Shown here: piece after piece, positions 34,891 through 49,983 of the stretch | Position numbering within the stretch: position 1 is the stretch's first letter | Layout: every line of letters begins with the position of its first letter | Assembly: GCF_900089495.1 (NCBI RefSeq) | Contig: NZ_LT605203.1 | Location: 1,039,562-1,103,561, forward strand | Direction: 5' to 3' | Length of the DNA: 64,000 bases | Source of the DNA: Thiomonas sp. X19 | GTDB lineage: Bacteria; Pseudomonadota; Gammaproteobacteria; Burkholderiales; Burkholderiaceae_C | The notes under the pieces: generated by a model | The model's input: only the letters and a program-made list of their open reading frames with translations | Databases searched by the model: none | What the model was told of the DNA's origin: nothing | Translations under genes and position numbers: made by a program

Positions 34891-35447
34891 TCGGTCTGGG
34901 GGTCGGGGTGGAGTGTGCCGTGCGGGGCGCGGCCGTGACGCAGGTTGGCGCGCAGGTAACGGGTACGCGGCTCCACTCTGGGCAAAAGGTGCGCGAGTTC
35001 GGACAGGGCCTGCTGGTAAACCTCGCGCTTGAACTCGATCACGCTGTCGAGCGGAATCCAGTACTCGTTCCAGCGCCAGGCGTCGAATTCAGGGTGGGTG
35101 GTGGCGCGCAGGCAGACATCGCAATCACGCCCCGTCAACTTGAGCAGGAACCAGATTTGCTTCTGGCCTTTGTAAATGCCGTGGCTGTCGCGGCGCAGAA
35201 ATTGCTGCGGTACGTCGTAGCGCAGCCAGTTGCGCGTGCGACCGAGGACATGCACATGACAGGGCTTCAAGCCCACTTCCTCGAACAGTTCGCGGTACAT
35301 CGCCTGCTCGGGGTTTTCGCCAGCGTTGATGCCACCTTGCGGGAACTGCCAGGAATGCGCACTGACCCGCTTGCCCCAGAACACCTGATTTTTGGTGTTC
35401 AGCAGGATGATGCCGACGTTGGGACGATAGCCTTCGCGGTCCAACAT
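34887..35447 (-). CDS. rppH: RNA 5' pyrophosphohydrolase RppH
   Basis: Nudix enzyme that removes pyrophosphate from mRNA 5' ends and so starts decay. It has 186 residues. The start [17 protein letters not shown] and WQFPQGGI are RppH-specific; the Nudix box [23 protein letters not shown] is complete. It is divergent from proS, and translationally coupled to the CNP1-like gene downstream. Confidence 0.94.
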   Translation of the reverse strand: MLDREGYRPNVGIILLNTKNQVFWGKRVSAHSWQFPQGGINAGENPEQAMYRELFEEVGLKPCHVHVLGRTRNWLRYDVPQQFLRRDSHGIYKGQKQIWFLLKLTGRDCDVCLRATTHPEFDAWRWNEYWIPLDSVIEFKREVYQQALSELAHLLPRVEPRTRYLRANLRHGRAPHGTLHPDPQTE

Positions 35448-35482
35448 GGCCGATATCCTTCATCTTTTAGAATCCTGTTCCG

Positions 35483-35510
35483 ATTATAGGCACCGCCTTT
35501 TCCGCGCGAA
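35483..35510 (-). promoter_or_regulatory. Candidate sigma-70 promoter for rppH
   Basis: On the - strand a perfect -10 TATAAT (35483-35488) lies 16 bp from TTCGCG (35505-35510). It is about 35 bp upstream of the rppH start. The -35 is a weak match. Confidence 0.5.
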
Positions 35511-35607
35511 TCCCCGTGCAGCCAGCCCACAAACCGTGCGAGGTTTGGCACGGCCGCCCCTGGGCGCCTAAGCTGCCCCACCTGCAAAACTCAAGGCCCG
35601 ACTCTCC

Positions 35608-37347
<1,740 letters not shown>

Positions 37348-37385
37348 GCGCCATGCGTTGCGGCTTTGCGGTCCGGCACGTCAGA

Positions 37386-37440
37386 TCTCAAGGAAACGAA
37401 GGGCCGCTCCCGAGTTTTCTTGTCTCCCCTCGGGGGGGGG
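37386..37440 (+). repeat. Dispersed intergenic repeat, copy 1
   Basis: The 37-nt core from 37386 matches the reverse complement of 53521-53557 at 33 of 37 positions, and both copies are followed by a C-run/G-run pair able to form a GC hairpin. This copy lies between proS and the transglycosylase start. Confidence 0.7.
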
Positions 37441-37463
37441 CTTGCGGACTTCTGGGGGCGCTC

Positions 37464-38156
37464 ATGAGCCGCGTTCGTCACGGCTTGCGCGTCCTGGCGG
37501 TCTGCGCAGCCTTGTTCCTCATCTTCGCCATGGGCCTGAACCGCGCCTGGGCCGGGGACCAGAAGGAAGAACAGCTGTCGGACGCCGTGCGCGTGGCCTT
37601 GGCTGCGCAGATCGCCGACGCAGCGCCGCCCAAGCAGCATTTCCGCAGCCCGCAGCACCTCATCGGCTATCTCATGTGGCTCGCCACCGAGTCGTCACGC
37701 CTGCGTGCGCGCATGCCCAATTTCGTGGTGCGCGAGGCCTTCCTGCAAACCGTGTGGTACGAGGCGCATCGTGCGGGCCTGGAGCCGGCACTGGTGCTGG
37801 GTTTGATTCAGGTGGAAAGCGGATTCAAGAAATACGCCATTTCATCCACCGGTGCCTTGGGGCTGATGCAGGTCATGCCGTTCTGGACGCGGCAGATCGG
37901 CAACGGCAACGCCGAGACCTTGCTCAATATGCAGATCAATCTGCGCTACGGCTGCGTCATCCTGCGCCACTATCTCAATCTCGAGCATGGCGATTTGTTC
38001 ATGGCGCTGGGACGCTACAACGGTTCGCGTGGCAACGCGGCGTATCCTGACGCCGTGCTGGCGGCGCGCAAAGCCTGGCTGATGGACCAGGCGACCGAGT
38101 CGTTTGCCAAGACCGACGCCAAGGCTGATGCCAAAACCGAACAACCGCTGCGTTGA
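37464..38156 (+). CDS. Lytic transglycosylase (SLT family)
   Basis: 230 residues from ATG 37464. A signal peptide ends at about residue 30 (AWA/G). The SLT domain has the catalytic Glu118 in GLIQVESGF, followed by the typical STGALGLMQVMP and LRYGCVILRHYL...ALGRYNG. It would cleave peptidoglycan glycan strands in the periplasm. The frame is open upstream to 37353, but that part is made of a dispersed repeat, so the later ATG that starts the signal peptide was chosen. The C-terminus has a charged KTDAKADAKTEQ tail. Confidence 0.88.
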   Translation: MSRVRHGLRVLAVCAALFLIFAMGLNRAWAGDQKEEQLSDAVRVALAAQIADAAPPKQHFRSPQHLIGYLMWLATESSRLRARMPNFVVREAFLQTVWYEAHRAGLEPALVLGLIQVESGFKKYAISSTGALGLMQVMPFWTRQIGNGNAETLLNMQINLRYGCVILRHYLNLEHGDLFMALGRYNGSRGNAAYPDAVLAARKAWLMDQATESFAKTDAKADAKTEQPLR

Positions 38157-38176
38157 GCCCGGCCGATCATCCTCGA

Positions 38177-38206
38177 CCCGCTCGCAGCGCACACCCCGCG
38201 AGCGGG
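38177..38206. terminator. Hairpin between convergent transglycosylase gene and ffh
   Basis: CCCGCTCGC (38177-38185) pairs perfectly with 38198-38206 around a 12-nt loop in the 59-bp gap between convergent genes. There is no T-run on either side; bidirectional termination is possible but unproven. Confidence 0.4.
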
Positions 38207-38215
38207 GCACGGAAC

Positions 38216-39571
38216 TCAGCGCCGCATCAAGCCAGCGCCGCCCATGCGCTGCATCATCTTGAACATCTTGCCGCCCTTCATTTTTTTCATCATGTCGCGC
38301 ATCTGCTCGAACTGGCTGAGCATGCGGTTGACTTCCTGCACCTGCACACCCGCCCCGGTGGCGATGCGGCGTTTGCGCGAAGCCTTGATGACGTCCGGTT
38401 TGCGGCGCTCGTGCGGGGTCATCGACGAAATGATGCCCTGCATGCGGCGCACGTCGCGGGTGGCTTTATCCATGTCGGCCTGACCCGCGCGCGCCTGCAT
38501 CTCCGCCGGCAGCTTGTCCATCAGGCCTTGCAGGCCGCCCATCTTGTTCATCTGCTGCAACTGCATCAGGAAGTCGTTCAGGTCGAACTGCTCGCCCGAT
38601 TTCACCTTCTGCGCCAGTTGCTGCGCCGCCTGGATGTCGACGCTGCGCTGCGCCTCCTCCACCAGCGCCAGCACGTCGCCCATACCCAGAATGCGGTCGG
38701 CCATGCGGGATGGGTCGAAAGCCTCCAGCCCGTCGATCTTCTCCGACACGCCGGCGAACTTCACCGGGGCGCCCGTCACGTGATGCACCGACAGCGCCGC
38801 GCCGCCGCGGGCGTCGCCGTCCAGCTTGGTCAGCACGATGCCGGTGAGCGGCAGCGCGTCGTGAAAGGCGCGCGCCGTAGCCAGCGCGTCCTGGCCCTGC
38901 ATGGCGTCGACCACGAACAGGGTTTCGATGGGTTTGAGCGCCGCGTGCAACTCGGCGATTTCGCGCATCATCTCCGCATCCACCGCCAGGCGCCCGGCGG
39001 TATCCACCAGCAGCACGTCGATGTGGTGGGCGCGGGCGTAGTCCACCGCACGGCGGGCGATATCGATGGGTTTTTCGTCCGGTGACGACGGCAGGAACTC
39101 GGCCCCCGCTTGTTGCGTCACGGTTTGCAGCTGGGCGATGGCCGCGGGTCGGTAGACGTCGCACGACACCGTCAGCACTTTCTTTTTCTGGCGCTCGATC
39201 AACCACTTCGCCAGCTTGGCCGTGGTGGTGGTTTTGCCCGCGCCCTGCAGGCCGGCCATGAGCACCACCGCCGGTGGCTGCACCGCGAGGTTCAGGCCCA
39301 CGGCCCCCGGCCCCATGAGGGCCGCCAACTCTTTGTGCACCACGCCCACCAGCGCCTGGCCGGGGGAGAGCGAGCCCACCACTTCCTGGCCCAAGGCTTT
39401 TTCTTTCACGCGCGTGGTGAATTCGCGCACCACCGGCAAGGCGACGTCGGCTTCCAGCAAGGCCAGGCGCACCTCGCGCAGCATCTCGGCGATATTCGAT
39501 TCGGTGATGCGCGCTTCACCCCGAATGGTCTTGACGACACGGGAGAGTCGCTGGGTCAGGTTATTGAGCAT
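38216..39571 (-). CDS. ffh: Signal recognition particle protein Ffh
   Basis: GTPase that binds 4.5S RNA and targets membrane proteins co-translationally. It has 451 residues. The N domain is followed by the G domain (G1 GLQGAGKTTT at 107-116, DTAGRLAVD, TKLDGDARGGAAL). The Met-rich M domain follows, ending in MKKMKGGKMFKMMQRMGG. The start MLNNLTQRLS is the conserved one; the longer upstream frame was excluded. It is divergent from the cytochrome-assembly gene. Confidence 0.97.
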   Translation of the reverse strand: MLNNLTQRLSRVVKTIRGEARITESNIAEMLREVRLALLEADVALPVVREFTTRVKEKALGQEVVGSLSPGQALVGVVHKELAALMGPGAVGLNLAVQPPAVVLMAGLQGAGKTTTTAKLAKWLIERQKKKVLTVSCDVYRPAAIAQLQTVTQQAGAEFLPSSPDEKPIDIARRAVDYARAHHIDVLLVDTAGRLAVDAEMMREIAELHAALKPIETLFVVDAMQGQDALATARAFHDALPLTGIVLTKLDGDARGGAALSVHHVTGAPVKFAGVSEKIDGLEAFDPSRMADRILGMGDVLALVEEAQRSVDIQAAQQLAQKVKSGEQFDLNDFLMQLQQMNKMGGLQGLMDKLPAEMQARAGQADMDKATRDVRRMQGIISSMTPHERRKPDVIKASRKRRIATGAGVQVQEVNRMLSQFEQMRDMMKKMKGGKMFKMMQRMGGAGLMRR

Positions 39572-39791
39572 GGGGCGGTGTTCGAAGGGGCTGGATATCG
39601 GGGTGTGAGGGGGCGGAGCCGCGCCAATCTGGAGGGGCGGCATCGCATGCGCCAGGGTACTCCGGCGCGCGACAGCGGCGTGGCCCGACCGCTGTGGCTG
39701 TCTCGACCCGTCCAGCAGGGCTGGCGACATGCCTGTTTGCGACATGACTATTGCGGGCCAGCTGGGCAAGCCCCTCGGTTAAACTCAAAAC

Positions 39792-40619
39792 ATGTGGATT
39801 TTAGTCAACGCCGCCGCCTTCGTCCTCTACCTTCTGGCTTTCTTCCTGGCTCGCCCGCGCGGGCCGCAGATGGCCGGGGTTGTCGCGCCCGACATGCCCA
39901 TGTACCGCGACGCGGCCACCATCGCCATGCTGCTCGCCTGGCTTGTGCATGCCAGCACTTTCGTGCTCGTGCTCAAGGGTTTGCATGATCCCGATTTTGG
40001 CTTTGCACCGGCCTTGTCCCTCACGTTTTGGCTGGTTGCCGCGGTGTATTGGGTGGAAAGCCTGTACTACCCGCTGCAGGGCTTGCGAGCCTGGATTTGC
40101 CTGCTAGCCGCCGCCTCCCTGTTGCTCACCTGGTTCTTCCCGGGCGACCGCCTTGCGCCTCCCGGGGCGGGCATGGCCTTCTCCCTGCATTGGGCGTTGG
40201 GCATTGCTGCCTACGGCTTGTTCGGCGCCGCGGTTTTGCACGGTGTCATGCTGTGGTCCGCCGAGCGTGCGCTGCACCGGCGCAAACCCACATTGGCCGG
40301 CCTTGGTCCGGCATTGCCCCTGCTGACGCTGGAAAAGCTGACCTATCGCCTCGCAGCCTTGGGTTTTGTGCTGCTCACGACCTCGCTGGTGTTCGCCGTG
40401 AGCTTCAGCGAAAAGCTGTTCGGCCACGCCTTCGAGTTCGATCACCAGACTGTTTTCGCGGTTGCGTCCTGGCTGCTTTTCGCCGTGTTGCTGCTGGGCC
40501 GTGGCGTGCTGGGTTGGCGCGGGCGCCAGGCCCTTCGCTGGTTGTTTTCGGGTTCGGCATTGCTCTTGCTGAGTTATGTCGGCTCGCGCTTCGTCCTCCA
40601 GGTCATCCTGCACCGATGA
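39792..40619 (+). CDS. CcsA/YpjD-like cytochrome c assembly membrane protein
   Basis: 275 residues, about eight membrane helices, with conserved tryptophan- and histidine-bearing loops (HWALGIAAYGLFGAAVLHGVML, FEFDHQTVFAVASWLLF). It belongs to the CcmC/CcsA/HemX superfamily, and YpjD proteins are encoded beside ffh in many proteobacteria. A heme-handling role is inferred. The stop overlaps the PP0621 gene (ATGA). Confidence 0.82.
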   Translation: MWILVNAAAFVLYLLAFFLARPRGPQMAGVVAPDMPMYRDAATIAMLLAWLVHASTFVLVLKGLHDPDFGFAPALSLTFWLVAAVYWVESLYYPLQGLRAWICLLAAASLLLTWFFPGDRLAPPGAGMAFSLHWALGIAAYGLFGAAVLHGVMLWSAERALHRRKPTLAGLGPALPLLTLEKLTYRLAALGFVLLTTSLVFAVSFSEKLFGHAFEFDHQTVFAVASWLLFAVLLLGRGVLGWRGRQALRWLFSGSALLLLSYVGSRFVLQVILHR

Positions 40620-40837
40620 AATATCTCGTCCTCTTCGTGGTGGTCATCGTCGGGCTGATGCTGTTCAAGAAGGGCCAGCAACAGCGCTCGGTTCCCGGGG
40701 TGCGCAAGCCCACCAAACTGCCCGCGCCCGAACCCATGCATGCCTGTCGGCACTGCGGCGTGCATGTGCCGCAAAGCCGTTGTGTGTGGAAGGGCGACAA
40801 GCCCTACTGCTGTTCCGATCATGCCCGCCTGGGCTGA
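40616..40837 (+). CDS. PP0621 family small membrane protein
   Basis: 73 residues. One N-terminal membrane helix (YLVLFVVVIVGLMLF) is followed by a linker and a small zinc-finger-like CRHCGVHVPQSRCVW...YCCSDH. PP0621 proteins of unknown function sit between the ypjD-like gene and pilS in many beta- and gammaproteobacteria. The start overlaps the upstream stop, and the 3' end overlaps pilS by 17 bp. Confidence 0.8.
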   Translation: MKYLVLFVVVIVGLMLFKKGQQQRSVPGVRKPTKLPAPEPMHACRHCGVHVPQSRCVWKGDKPYCCSDHARLG

Positions 40838-42563
40838 ATCACGCCGGCATGGTGCCGAAGCCGATAGCGGCTTCGCCTTTTCGCAAGCTGCCCGGAATGT
40901 CTCACAGCCGGCCTCGCTGCTCCATCGCCTGATCTCGGGTGCCGTGCCGAGCCACGAGCGCTTGCGCGCGTTTCGCGTGCTGGGCGGGGCAAGATTGCTC
41001 ATGGGTGTGATCCTGCTGGGATGGTTCGCGCTCGTGGCATGGGATCGAGGGCGCAGCCCGCAGTTGCAGGGTGACCTGGGTGTCTGGATCGCTCTGGGCT
41101 ATGTGGTCCTGGTCGTCATCCAGCTGATTTTCAGTCTGACCACGGCCCGCGGTTTTGCCTGGCAGGTGCTGGCTGCGGTGCTTGCCGATTTGGCTGTCTA
41201 CGCCGTGTTGCAGTTCCTCGCCGGCCAACCCTCGCGCGAATTCGTCCTGAGCTACACCTTGCCGGTGCTGGCCGCCGGGGTTTACGGCACCCTGCGCTTC
41301 ACGCTGGCCACGGCGGCGGCGGCGTCGCTGATTCTGCTGTCCCAGGCCATGTGGATGCTGACCGGCAGTGGGGGCATGGCCGACCCGCAGTTTCTGGGTG
41401 CGGGTTTTGTCGGCGCGGCTTATTTCGCCATGGGCGTGCTGGCCTGGCAACTTTCGCAACGTCTGGTGCGGCAGGAGCAGCGCGCGCGCCTGAGCGATAT
41501 TCGCGCCAGCCGGCAACTCGCCATCAACCACCATGTGCTGCTGGAGCAACCCGATGGCGTGCTGGTGCTCGACGCCGACTTGCGGGTGGAAACAGCCAAC
41601 CCGACGGCTGTGCGCATGCTCGGTCTGGATGATCTGCAGCTGCCCAACGCCGCGCATATCGGCCTGAGCACTTATCCCGGCGCCCGTGTCCTGGCGGATG
41701 CCGTGCATCAGCACACTGCTTCGGGCCTGGCACAAGCGCCTGTGACCTTCGAGGGCGCCGACGGACTGCGCCTGCAGGCCCGCGTGCAGGCTTTGCGCCA
41801 ACTGCCCGGCGGACCCGGTTATGTGGTGTTCATGCAGGATTTGCGTGAGATCAGCCATCAGCTTCAGCAAGATAAATTGGCGGCGCTGGGGCGGCTGGTG
41901 GCCGGGGTCGCCCATGAAATTCGCAACCCGCTGGGTGCCATCGCCCAGGCCAACCAGCTCGCCGCCGAGCCTGACTTGAGTCCGGCGCAGCGCGAGCGCA
42001 TGTCGGCCTTGATTGCGCAGAACGTCGACCGGCTCAATCGCATCGTCGACGACGTTCTTGACCTCGGGCGCTCCACCGCGCGCGAGGGCATCAAGCTGCA
42101 GCCCATGCGCATGCTGCTCGAACTGGTGGCCGAGTTCGACCACGACACCCCGGGACGCGTCGCGCTGCTGGCCGACGACGAAGCCGCAACGCTGGATTTC
42201 GATCCGCTGCACTTGCGTCGCGTGCTCGTCAATCTGCTCGGCAACGCACGCCGCTTTGCCAGCCACCGCAAGGGCGCCATCCGCATTCGCCTGCGCGGCG
42301 CGCAGAAGGTGCACGAACTCAGCGTGGCCAACGACGGTCCAGTGGTCGCCCCAGCCCTGCGCGCGCAATTGTTCGAACCCTTTTTCACCACCGATAGCCG
42401 GGGCACGGGTTTGGGTCTGTATATTTCCCAGGAGCTGTGCTCGCGCTACGGGGCGCGGTTGGAGTACCGGGTCCGGCGCGAACACGAGCCCAAGGCGTTC
42501 GGCGAATTCGTCATCAGCGCGGCAACGACCCCGGGCCAGCCGCTCGGGGTGATACAAGTCTGA
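40821..42563 (+). CDS. pilS: Sensor histidine kinase PilS
   Basis: 580 residues from ATG 40821. About six membrane helices (roughly residues 57-215) are followed by a PAS-like region and a kinase core: phosphoacceptor His365 in HEIRNPLG, the N-box NLLGNARRF and the G-box GTGLGLY. PilS senses membrane pilin levels and phosphorylates PilR. A GTG at 40941 is a possible later start. It precedes pilR by 83 bp, within a ypjD-PP0621-pilS-pilR-ampD run. Confidence 0.9.
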   Translation: MPAWAESRRHGAEADSGFAFSQAARNVSQPASLLHRLISGAVPSHERLRAFRVLGGARLLMGVILLGWFALVAWDRGRSPQLQGDLGVWIALGYVVLVVIQLIFSLTTARGFAWQVLAAVLADLAVYAVLQFLAGQPSREFVLSYTLPVLAAGVYGTLRFTLATAAAASLILLSQAMWMLTGSGGMADPQFLGAGFVGAAYFAMGVLAWQLSQRLVRQEQRARLSDIRASRQLAINHHVLLEQPDGVLVLDADLRVETANPTAVRMLGLDDLQLPNAAHIGLSTYPGARVLADAVHQHTASGLAQAPVTFEGADGLRLQARVQALRQLPGGPGYVVFMQDLREISHQLQQDKLAALGRLVAGVAHEIRNPLGAIAQANQLAAEPDLSPAQRERMSALIAQNVDRLNRIVDDVLDLGRSTAREGIKLQPMRMLLELVAEFDHDTPGRVALLADDEAATLDFDPLHLRRVLVNLLGNARRFASHRKGAIRIRLRGAQKVHELSVANDGPVVAPALRAQLFEPFFTTDSRGTGLGLYISQELCSRYGARLEYRVRREHEPKAFGEFVISAATTPGQPLGVIQV

Positions 42564-42646
42564 TGCGCCCAGCCCCAGCGGCATGGCCTTCGACCGCGCG
42601 CCCGGCGCCGAACGAAGCGATATCCTGACCACGAGTGCCATGCACC

Positions 42647-44153
<1,507 letters not shown>

Positions 44154-44167
<14 letters not shown>

Positions 44168-44735
44168 TCCCCTGTTCCAGCAGGGCTGGTACCGCTACGC
44201 CGGGCGCCGGCCATCGCCCCATTACGACGCAAGGCCCGAGGGCATGCGTGTCGACCTGCTGGTCCTGCACAACATCTCCCTGCCAGCCGGGCAGTTTGGC
44301 ACCGCCTGCGTCGATGCCCTGTTTCTCGGCATCCTGGACACCCAGGCCCAGCCAGAATTTGCCATGTTGCAAGGCCTGCGCGTGTCATCCCACTTTTTCA
44401 TCCGACGCGATGGCAGCTTGCTGCAATACGTCTCGTGCGATCAGCGTGCCTGGCATGCGGGAGCATCCAGTTTTCAGGGGCGCAGCCGCTGCAACGATTT
44501 CAGCATCGGCATCGAACTCGAGGGCACCGACACCCTGCCTTTCGAGCTTGCTCAATACGACAGCCTCGCCGCCCTGGCCGGGGCATTGCTGCAGGCCTAT
44601 CCGATCCGGGCGCTTGCCGGACACAGCGACATCGCGCCCGGCCGCAAGACCGACCCTGGACCTTGCTTCGACTGGTCGGCCCTGCGCCGCGCCAGCGCAT
44701 TGGCAGCGTCGAGTTTCCCGGCGCTCGAAGCCTGA
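44154..44735 (+). CDS. ampD: 1,6-anhydro-N-acetylmuramyl-L-alanine amidase AmpD
   Basis: Cytoplasmic zinc amidase that releases peptide from anhydro-muropeptides in wall recycling and, in ampC-bearing species, controls beta-lactamase induction. It has 193 residues, the normal length. Predicted zinc ligands by comparison with known AmpD are His39 (VLHN), His157 (GHSDIAPGRKTDPGP) and Asp167. It overlaps the pilR end, a common arrangement in Burkholderiales. Confidence 0.94.
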
Positions 44736-44772
44736 CGAGGCTCTCGGGCCGCCCCGAGACCTGGCCTCGGCT

Positions 44773-44781
44773 TGTGGACAA
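44773..44781 (-). promoter_or_regulatory. DnaA-box-like site upstream of nrdA
   Basis: On the - strand it reads TTGTCCACA, 8 of 9 matches to the DnaA box TTATCCACA. A weaker site overlaps the nrdA promoter (CTATCCACC, 44851-44859). E. coli nrdAB is known to respond to DnaA; here the link is inference from two short matches. Confidence 0.35.
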
Positions 44782-44830
44782 ACTGTGTAAACCCTGTGTT
44801 TTGCCTGTGGCCTGGCTGTGCACTCGTATG

Positions 44831-44878
44831 ACACTAGCTGTGGGGTCTTGCTATCCACCTCAACGCTAGATATAGTGC
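44831..44878 (+). promoter_or_regulatory. Two NrdR-like boxes upstream of nrdA
   Basis: Compared with the consensus ACACTATATATAGTGT, box 2 at 44863-44878 (ACGCTAGATATAGTGC) matches 13 of 16 positions and box 1 at 44831-44846 matches 11. They are 32 bp apart, about three helical turns, the usual spacing for cooperative NrdR binding. Box 1 ends just before the -35 and box 2 covers the -10, so NrdR would repress nrdA. Confidence 0.7.
44848..44876 (+). promoter_or_regulatory. Sigma-70 promoter for nrdA
   Basis: TTGCTA (44848-44853), a 17-bp spacer, then TATAGT (44871-44876). The leader to the GTG start would be about 220 nt. It overlaps the NrdR-like boxes. The rest of the 368-bp ampD-nrdA gap shows no gene. 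Confidence 0.65.
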
Positions 44879-45103
44879 CATCAAGGATGGCGTGTGCTGA
44901 TCGGCAGAGTTGATTTTGCGCCAGGCGAGCCAGTCAGATGTGCAGCTTGGACGGTTCCAGATAGCACTCGCTTGCCAACCAACCACGACCCATCAGCACA
45001 CCGCCACCGCACATCGCTTCAACCTTGCTGCATTGCTGCCGCGGCACCATCCGCGACCACGACTGCAAGGGCGAGCGTCCGAACACTGCCCAGGAGAACC
45101 CGC

Positions 45104-48037
<2,934 letters not shown>

Positions 48038-48190
48038 TCCCACCGATCGGCGCAGCCGCGACCAGTCGGCGAGCATGAACGAAGCTCACGGGTCGACGCC
48101 ACCTCGCAACTCATGTTGCCGGCCGTTGGTTTTGCGCATCAGGAATGCCGTAACAAACGCTTTATCTGCAAAAGAATGGGGCACACCATA

Positions 48191-48219
48191 TTGAATGTGC
48201 TCCATAAACACACGATAAT
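48191..48219 (+). promoter_or_regulatory. Separate promoter for nrdB, with an NrdR-like box
   Basis: TTGAAT (48191-48196), a 17-bp spacer and GATAAT (48214-48219) lie just upstream of nrdB. The sequence at 48183-48198 (ACACCATATTGAATGT) matches 12 of 16 positions of the NrdR consensus and overlaps the -35. No second box at helical spacing was found. The 199-bp nrdA-nrdB gap contains no gene. Confidence 0.55.
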
Positions 48220-48236
48220 TACACGAAGGAAAAGCC

Positions 48237-49499
48237 ATGCTGAGTTGGGAAGAAAATACTGCGAACCCCAGCGCCCCGTCATTGCACGGGCCCCTCTCCT
48301 TTTCATCTGAGCCGCAAGCCGCACCCATGCATGGGGTTTTGGGCTCCATTAGTCGTTCCGAGGGCGGTTCAGTTTCGGGTCCAATTTCCATCCCAGCAGT
48401 CGCGTCAAGCCGCAGCCAAGGCGCTATTCCTGCTGCTCCGGTTGTCTATACCCAGCGCGCGGCATCCACGGGTCGCGTTCAGGCCGAAGACAAAAGCATC
48501 ATCAATTGCCGAGCCGACGTCAATCAACTCGTCCCTTTCAAATACAAATGGGCATGGGACAAATACCTGGCTTCTTGCGCCAACCACTGGATGCCGCAAG
48601 AGATCAATATGTCCCGCGACATCGCCCTCTGGAAAGACCCGAATGGCCTGACCGAAGATGAGCGCCGCATCGTCAAGCGCAATCTCGGTTTTTTCGTCAC
48701 GGCGGATTCCCTGGCAGCCAACAATATCGTGCTTGGCACTTACCGGCACATCACCAACCCGGAATGCCGGCAATTCCTGCTGCGCCAAGGCTTCGAAGAG
48801 GCCATCCACACCCACGCCTATCAGTACATCGTTGAATCCCTGGGGCTTGAGGAAGGCGAAATTTTCAATGCCTATCATGAAATTGCGTCCATTCGCAACA
48901 AGGATGAATTTCTCATTCCTTTCATCGACACCCTCACCAATCCCGAGTTCCGTACCTCGGCTTTCGGCGGCTCCGAGCGCAACGACCAGGAGCTGCTGCG
49001 CTCCATCATCGTTTTTGCCTGTCTGATGGAAGGGCTGTTTTTCTATGTCGGATTTGCCCAGATTCTGTCCATGGGCCGTCAGAACAAAATGACGGGTGCT
49101 GCTGAGCAGTATCAGTACATCTTGCGGGATGAGTCGATGCATTGCAATTTTGGCATCGATGTGGTCAATCAGATCAAGCTCGAGAATCCCCATCTCTGGA
49201 CGCGCGCTTTCAAGGACGAAATCATGGCGCTCTTCCACCAGGCCGTCGAGCTTGAGTATGCCTATGCCGAAGACACGATGCCGCGTGGTGTTCTGGGTTT
49301 GAATGCTTCCATGTTCAAAGGTTATTTGCGATTCATCGCCAATCGTCGTGCACAGCAAATTGGCTTGGAGCCGATGTTCCCGAACGAGGAAAATCCATTC
49401 CCCTGGATGAGCGAAATGATCGATCTGAAAAAGGAACGTAATTTCTTTGAAACCCGCGTGATCGAGTATCAGTCGGGTGGAGCACTGTCCTGGGAATAA
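48237..49499 (+). CDS. nrdB: Ribonucleoside-diphosphate reductase beta subunit NrdB
   Basis: Diiron radical subunit, 420 residues. The metal site is visible: Asp157 (TADSLAANN), Glu188 and His191 in [10 protein letters not shown]. The expected radical tyrosine is present as Tyr195, where the Chlamydia class Ic enzyme has Phe. A low-complexity N-terminal region of about 85 residues (Ser, Pro, Ala, Gly) precedes the core. The protein begins MLSWEE and ends GGALSWE, so a short motif occurs at both termini. GAAGGA lies before ATG 48237. Confidence 0.95.
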   Translation: MLSWEENTANPSAPSLHGPLSFSSEPQAAPMHGVLGSISRSEGGSVSGPISIPAVASSRSQGAIPAAPVVYTQRAASTGRVQAEDKSIINCRADVNQLVPFKYKWAWDKYLASCANHWMPQEINMSRDIALWKDPNGLTEDERRIVKRNLGFFVTADSLAANNIVLGTYRHITNPECRQFLLRQGFEEAIHTHAYQYIVESLGLEEGEIFNAYHEIASIRNKDEFLIPFIDTLTNPEFRTSAFGGSERNDQELLRSIIVFACLMEGLFFYVGFAQILSMGRQNKMTGAAEQYQYILRDESMHCNFGIDVVNQIKLENPHLWTRAFKDEIMALFHQAVELEYAYAEDTMPRGVLGLNASMFKGYLRFIANRRAQQIGLEPMFPNEENPFPWMSEMIDLKKERNFFETRVIEYQSGGALSWE

Positions 49500-49694
49500 T
49501 GACACCATGAAGCCAGAAACAGTGGCGACCATCACCAGGCCTCACCCGGGATGCGCACTTGAAGCGCGGTAGAGCCCTGGCTGTGTCACAGCGACTGGCA
49601 CCTCGTTTTCAGGTGATGCCTGCCATCAGCCGGTTTGAGATGGACGCAGCCTTGTTACAGGCGCCCCCTTTCCTCGCAAAACTCCTTGTTTTTC

Positions 49695-49723
49695 AAAACC
49701 GATTTCACTTGAAAATCGGTTTT
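49695..49723 (+). terminator. AT-rich hairpin after nrdB
   Basis: AAAACCGATTT (49695-49705) pairs perfectly with 49713-49723, with a 7-nt loop; the 3' arm ends in TTTT. It may be the first terminator for nrdB, 196 bp beyond its stop. No gene is supported in 49500-49983. Confidence 0.5.
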
Positions 49724-49827
49724 GCTGTCCCATGCAACCCTGAAATAACGTCTTTCGCGCACCATTTCAGAGGTTTTCCGAGATTCATCGAGGCGCCGCT
49801 CAACGTCATGCGACGCTTTGTGAATGG

Positions 49828-49863
49828 CCCCCAGGATGCCAGCGCTGGCATCCTGGGGGTTTT
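49828..49863 (+). terminator. Strong Rho-independent terminator between nrdB and the H1-like gene
   Basis: A perfect 32-bp palindrome at 49828-49859, centred on AGCGCT, is followed by TTTT. It isolates nrdAB from the H1-like gene. An open frame that runs through this position (49559-49945) is therefore unlikely to be a gene. The H1 gene leader follows with AAGGAG at 49970-49975. Confidence 0.82.
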
Positions 49864-49983
49864 GCCCATTTGCGCATTTTCAAATGTCCCGTATCGGAAA
49901 CCGCCGGGAGGCGGGGCCTTGAGGAGCTTTGGATGTCGTGGATGAGGTTCAATTTCAATAACACTTGATCAAGGAGAATTGTT

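Noticed and set aside
34740..35489. + strand frame opposite the CNP1-like and rppH genes
   Set aside because: No similarity, no ribosome site, and antisense to two recognisable genes.
49559..49945. A 128-codon open frame between nrdB and the H1-like gene
   Set aside because: It runs through a perfect palindromic terminator with a T-run and resembles no family.
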